Shown in pieces: positions 60,901 through 64,000 of a stretch of 64,000 nt of DNA. The stretch is taken from NCBI GenBank assembly GCA_930367215.1, contig OV884058.1, forward strand, positions 195,256,208 to 195,320,207, read 5' to 3'. Under the pieces are notes generated by a model. That model saw only the letters and a list, made by a program, of their open reading frames with translations. It ran no database searches and had not been told where the DNA came from. The stretch's first letter is position 1, and each line of letters begins with the position of its first letter. The stretch comes from Pollenia angustigena (taxonomy: Eukaryota > Arthropoda > Insecta > Diptera > Polleniidae). The translations under genes and the position numbers were made by a program.

Positions 60901-61581
60901 ACACACCCCCAAGGGGGGTGGACCTAATTGAAACTCAACATACCTGTGGTCCGAAAAAGAACAGTCATTTGAGACCGCCCAGTTACTTATTAAGTCGGAG
61001 TGTTCCGAGCTGACCAATGTCACATCAAGAACCTCCTGCCTATTAGCTACAATGAACGTAGGTTCCGCGCCTATGTTTGCTATTTCCAAATTACTGCTAC
61101 AGATAAAAGAAAATAGCGACTCACCTCTAGAGTTGGTGTTGGTGCTGCCCCACGTGATGTGGTGCGCATTAGCGTCAGCACAGATAACCACCGGGGTACC
61201 CATGGAGCCGGCTTTGGCTACCAAGCCGCGAACAAGCCCATTAGGTGGCCCATTGTCCTGGTCATGCGCCATATAGCCCGAGACGATCCAGATCGGCATG
61301 TCGCCCATCTCTAGGGCCGCTGAAGTTGTGTCTTCATCACTGAAATCAGAAAGAATGAAGATATCCAGCGTGTTTTTAGCCAAAATACAAGATCTAATTT
61401 TACCTGTTGCTTTGGCATATAGGAGCTTATAGCCCTTGAGGTTTAATCCGCAAACCCGATCCTTGTGGATCCATGGCTCTTGGATCATTATTAGCTCCTC
61501 CTCTCTCTCTACCACCCGGAGGAGCAGTGCAGCGGATGCTGCCTTAGAGTGGTGAAGGTTTATCTGTGTCACCTTCACCAT
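57991..61581 (-). CDS. LINE copy 2 ORF2: endonuclease, RT, RNase H (intact)
   Basis: 1196 residues, ATG at 61581. Domains and motif positions are those of copy 1, but the RT active site is YADD (652-655). Residue 392 is Glu (FPENS), where copy 1 has Gly. All endonuclease, RT and RNase H catalytic residues that I can place are present. It would nick target DNA and reverse-transcribe its own RNA there. Confidence 0.93.
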   Translation of the reverse strand: MVKVTQINLHHSKAASAALLLRVVEREEELIMIQEPWIHKDRVCGLNLKGYKLLYAKATGKIRSCILAKNTLDIFILSDFSDEDTTSAALEMGDMPIWIVSGYMAHDQDNGPPNGLVRGLVAKAGSMGTPVVICADANAHHITWGSTNTNSRGESLFSFICSSNLEIANIGAEPTFIVANRQEVLDVTLVSSEHSDLISNWAVSNDCSFSDHRYVEFQLGPPPLGVCTFVNRRRTRWDYQASLLADSLGSVPVISGITETEMAVEFLSGALRQATALACRPVVRKKGGKPPWWSPEIAQSRRDCRRLFNMAKRLGNWADYKSALNRFKNLVRSAKRNAWRNFCSGVEGSSETNRLRKIMASCPTVPSYIQKADGSWTTNSQETLEVLIDTHFPENSLPTPRKINCLSEPGPVSISLCYDRLNWAIRSFDSFKAPGPDGIIPADLQKNAGLLVPWLSAIYTECIRFSYVPIRWTRCRVVFIPKGGKASHTRPKDYRPISLSSFLLKTLERVIDIHLRMSIPRHLLSSSQHAYTKGKSVETALHSLVGYIEKSLEFREYSLVAFLDIEGAFNNVKPNSILESMREVGVDDVICRFIGNLLDNRIIESTMGATNVCRFVHRGTPQGGVLSPLLWNLTVNTLLGRFDRLGIKTVAYADDVAVAVAGKHLDTLSHCMESALQILSSWSISCGLGVNPQKTELVLFTRKYKVGNFRLPRLNGTELRLSNSAKYLGVILDSKLSWELNVRTRVDRAIVALYTCKRSLGRSWGLGPRGVEWIFEAVVKPILFYGVIVWWPAVERGRYCRMLEKVYRLAALMITGSLRSTPTKALFTMLDWLPIDIMAEQQALTSAMRLGAVGLWSTRNYGHARVTLHASYDLAGLDYCTPEPFFGALFTVHHGSYDELLDNTRSLEPTLRVYTDGSRMGDRVGGGFFIEELDIRVSFRLPDGSSVLQAEISAIKRAANWLKYYRISRDICIFTDSKAAIAALAGVFTTSMLTVECRMSLNEIAKHSSVTLTWVPGHSGLLGNHTADSLAKQGCLLDDMFVDGLIGTSMARCRTLIRRESYRRAQGRWQGEHTCLMARTLWPGYDAAKTRVLLGLGRDRIRTVISVITGHWVIGTHARRMGLEYNDYCRSCHDEEEEETVFHFLCQCPGLAGVRLRHFGRPELPCLDDLSNAGLKSISLFCRESGWFETAVTSGE

Positions 61582-63007
61582 GTCCAGTATTAACGACCGT
61601 GACATTGGCGTCCTCCTGATCTGATTCCAGGAGGGCGTCCTCATCAGCCAATTCACCCATGCGTTCAAAGAGGTCACCCAGCATGTCAGAGACGGACGGG
61701 GTGTCTTCTTTGTCACATGAATGAACGGAAGCGTCATTCGTGCAGTCCGCAGACTGCGTAGGCTCCACAACCTTCGGAGCGGGATCGCCCTTGTCATCAC
61801 CTCGGTAGACACGGAGCAAGATGGTACTGAAACCATAGTAAATCTTGCCCTGTTTCTCCCTCAGTGGCTTCAAGGAGTCCTGATTCAGGACTACGATCGC
61901 CGTTCTTGAGGATCCTTCAGCTGCTGAAACCTTGACAACTTTCCAGTTATGAGTGGGAAGTTGGGGGTTGCAGCACTGAATAATCTTCAAGATTTCCTCC
62001 GGTGCAGAGGGTTCCGCTGGGATGGTGACGATGGATCTAGGTCTCCGTGGTATCTCACTCATCAAAACCACGTCGAGCCTAGCACCTTCCCATATTTCGC
62101 CAATCGCTCCAATGGCAAGCTTCAGCAGAAGTGCAGAGCGCTCGTCCACACACGCCATCAGCTTAACGTGACCCTGGTACCAGCCAGCATCGTCGCATTG
62201 CGGGGGTGCTCCTGGATTCTCACTAAGGATCTTCCAAAAGACACCCATCATTTGCTGCTTCACCAAGTCCCACCTAGAGTGGGAGATGGATCCATCAGCA
62301 GCACTTCTGTCTATAATAGCCCTAACAAGATGGTCTTTCGCCACCTCGCTGTAGGACCTATTAGTCGACTTTGGTGCGTACTTGGGACGTTTTGTCCCTG
62401 GTTGCTGTCTAACGGCTGTCGCTTCTTCCTCCGAACGTTGCCGTTTAGGCATTGCCTTTGCAGGGGCGGGAGGTGAAACGCTTTGAAGCCCAGCAGTAAG
62501 GGCCTTAGCCCATGCCAATGAAGCTTCCTGTTCTGCAGAAAGCTCATTGGCATCTTTGGAGCCGAATAGCTCGATAACACGCAAGGCAGCTCGCCTTGAG
62601 TTAGATGCCCTCTTAGAAGGATTTTTATGCCGAGGTGTCTTCTTAGTGACGCCGGACTTGGCGGGGGGAGGTGCAAAAGTGGGACAGGATGTAATCATCT
62701 CCGTCCCTCTTTGCACAATAGGCATATGGGAGGCTGCTTTGTTGGACGACTTTGTCATTTCCAACTTTGCAGTACCCGAAGCATGGGCTTTATCCGCTCT
62801 GGCGGAAAGGGCTGATGCGGCTTTTGATGTACTTGGCGCGAAAGACAGAGGTACATCGCCGCTGTTAGGTGTCGAGGCTGATACAGCCACCGACGGGATC
62901 GTCTTCGTCTCATTGTCCTTATCATTGGTCCTTTTCGTGTCCTGTTCCGTGCCATTGTTAGTTTGTTGTTTGTTTTGTTTTTGATATGTTTTAAAAGGAG
63001 TTGTCAT
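61544..63007 (-). CDS. LINE copy 2 ORF1
   Basis: Same as copy 1 ORF1 except Phe at residue 111 (from the ATG at 63007) where copy 1 has Ser. The basic N-terminal region, folded DUF4780-like region and acidic tail are all present. It would coat the LINE RNA as part of the retrotransposition particle, by analogy with other LINE ORF1 proteins. Confidence 0.85.
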   Translation of the reverse strand: MTTPFKTYQKQNKQQTNNGTEQDTKRTNDKDNETKTIPSVAVSASTPNSGDVPLSFAPSTSKAASALSARADKAHASGTAKLEMTKSSNKAASHMPIVQRGTEMITSCPTFAPPPAKSGVTKKTPRHKNPSKRASNSRRAALRVIELFGSKDANELSAEQEASLAWAKALTAGLQSVSPPAPAKAMPKRQRSEEEATAVRQQPGTKRPKYAPKSTNRSYSEVAKDHLVRAIIDRSAADGSISHSRWDLVKQQMMGVFWKILSENPGAPPQCDDAGWYQGHVKLMACVDERSALLLKLAIGAIGEIWEGARLDVVLMSEIPRRPRSIVTIPAEPSAPEEILKIIQCCNPQLPTHNWKVVKVSAAEGSSRTAIVVLNQDSLKPLREKQGKIYYGFSTILLRVYRGDDKGDPAPKVVEPTQSADCTNDASVHSCDKEDTPSVSDMLGDLFERMGELADEDALLESDQEDANVTVVNTGHGEGDTDKPSPL

Positions 63008-63352
63008 TTTGTTTTTGGTCCCACGAGTGTAGGGGATCTGGAGGTCCGCCACGTCATAGCCCCCGATAACGCGGTAAGGGCGTAGTCTATTTGCTGAGGT
63101 GCCCAGGTATCAGCAAAGCTCCGTGATAATACAGTCGGTAACCCCTGACTGCAAACCAACCGATAGGCACGGGTCGCATAACACCTCGGTTTAGGGGATG
63201 GATAACCTTTCGTTGCCAAGGCCTTTAAGTTCACTGCCCTCATCTCGGGAATCACCAGATGCTGGCAAAATGCCCGGATCAAGACACGAACCACAGCCAA
63301 GACGTAAGCCACCACATCGCTTCAAGATTGTTATCCATAATAGTGGTGGAAT

Positions 63353-63766
63353 TAATTTGGTTTTAAAATTAAAAACAATCGTATATATGTCACTTAAATT
63401 GTTTCCCTTTCCTTGTAGTTCCAAATTTAGCTCATTTAAAATACTGCTTGTATCCGCCAGAAACGCAAGGTCTAAAATGAACTCATAATCATTCAACTGT
63501 ATTAATTCACATTCGTCTAAATTTTCAGTTTCCCAAAAACGCAACACCTCTTTTCTAAGATCGAATAACCTGTTTAGACAATCACCCCGACTAAGCCAAC
63601 GAACTTCCGTAAACATTTTTAAGTCGTGGTGATTGCCGTTTACGTTTTTAAGAAAACTTACAAATTTTCTGTGCGTTAATGAATGATGACCCCCCCGTAT
63701 TCTATTGATTATCCGCTCTGCAGTCTTAATAGCGGCATGATCACTTATAAATTTTGAGGCAAGCAT
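63353..63766 (-). repeat. 414-bp hAT segment, copy 3 (continuous with hAT gene)
   Basis: Its left end meets the 5' end of LINE 2. Its right end passes without a break into upstream hAT sequence (GCAAGCATGGACTGATG), so it shows the original sequence at the LINE 3' junction. It carries G at 63499, like copy 2. Confidence 0.92.
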
Positions 63767-64000
63767 GGACTGATGAATTATGCAATGGAAAGCATGTACA
63801 TCAATTCCATTTTGCTTAAGCTGTCCTACTTCCCGGCCATAACGTTTGCACCATCCGTGCAAACTCCTGCTAATTTTGAAGCTTGTGTAACAGATATTAG
63901 GTTTTCGTATAATACCTTACCTGTTACATTACCGTAAAACTTTTCAAGTGAGTACATAGTTTCAAAAACATTGTACTCACTATCTATGCATCGAACACAA

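Larger units (their letters stand above)
57877..63352 (-). mobile_element. Full-length LINE (R1/LOA-like), copy 2
   Basis: Same structure and length (5476 bp) as copy 1, shifted by exactly 5890 bp. I found only six differences inside the LINE (copy 1/copy 2 positions 52082/57972, 53729/59619, 54511/60401, 55341/61231, 56786/62676, plus any I missed), which is about 0.1 percent. It ends in the same AACCTAACCTAACCT tail. Both ORFs are open and the RT motif is intact, so this copy could be active. Confidence 0.92.
51065..64000 (-). pseudogene. GTF2IRD2/ZBED-type hAT transposase gene, interrupted by two LINEs
   Basis: Reading down the minus strand from the window edge: AGVCTDGANVMAGK (hAT DG motif) followed by a stop and frameshift, HAFHCIIHQSMLASKFISDH, FTEVRWLSRGDCLNRLFDLR, then, after the LINEs, SFSRF-GYKPLLNIFQNPFK and the C-terminal dimerisation block YICSKQRNKLTSANLKN, ending in TAA at 51065-51067. 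These are hallmarks of the hAT transposases related to GTF2IRD2 and ZBED5. Stops and frameshifts occur outside the LINEs too. The N-terminus lies beyond the window. A 414-bp piece of it is present three times. Confidence 0.8.

Overview
The window looks like nuclear DNA of a higher (brachyceran) fly. It is AT-rich and carries only four host genes that I can support, embedded in a dense layer of transposable elements. The fly assignment rests on the mitochondrial acyl carrier protein gene (ND-ACP/mtacp1), which has the pair of equal-length alternative exons known from Drosophila, on the short intron style, and on the transposon types. I cannot name the species.

Host genes. (1) ATP synthase beta (12051-13574, minus) is complete and has no intron in the CDS. 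(2, 3) An unidentified 256-aa protein (21790-22560, plus) converges tail-to-tail with an unidentified two-exon 149-aa protein (22605-23117, minus), 44 bp apart. (4) ND-ACP (35874-49930, minus) has exon 1, alternative exons 2A and 2B, and exon 3; a 13.3-kb first intron holds most of the nested transposons. ATP synthase beta and ND-ACP (a complex I subunit and mitochondrial fatty-acid carrier) both serve oxidative phosphorylation, but nothing shows that the linkage is functional.

Layout. 1-2000: long palindromic repeat, one arm holding a 532-bp insertion. 2040-2690: degraded ORF. 2750-4082: a TA-inserting MITE that has inserted into another copy of itself. 4423-8797: a hAT element with 8-bp target duplication, itself holding three smaller elements. 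8821-9683: a foldback element and a MITE. 12-13.6 kb: ATP synthase beta. 14-21.3 kb: MITEs and a 2.3-kb inverted repeat. 21.8-23.1 kb: the convergent gene pair. 24.5-31.1 kb: a nested pile holding a Ty3/gypsy element with a collapsed 5' LTR, a TIR element with a satellite-containing insertion, two hAT-type MITEs and two hairpin MITEs. 31-35.8 kb: mostly empty. 35.9-49.9 kb: ND-ACP, with four hAT-type elements (two nested one in the other), a pogo-like element, an RTE-type LINE fragment, piggyBac and mariner remnants in intron 1. 51.1-64 kb: a decayed GTF2IRD2/ZBED-type hAT transposase gene that contains two nearly identical, full-length 5476-bp LINEs in tandem, separated and flanked by three copies of one 414-bp piece of the hAT gene.

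The strongest unusual signal is that LINE array. Its element boundaries coincide with the ends of the 414-bp segment, which suggests an exceptionally long target duplication followed by unequal exchange. The elements end in a telomere-like AACCT repeat, and one of the two copies has lost a catalytic aspartate of its reverse transcriptase. No search was run; family names come from motifs read directly and from general knowledge of the families.
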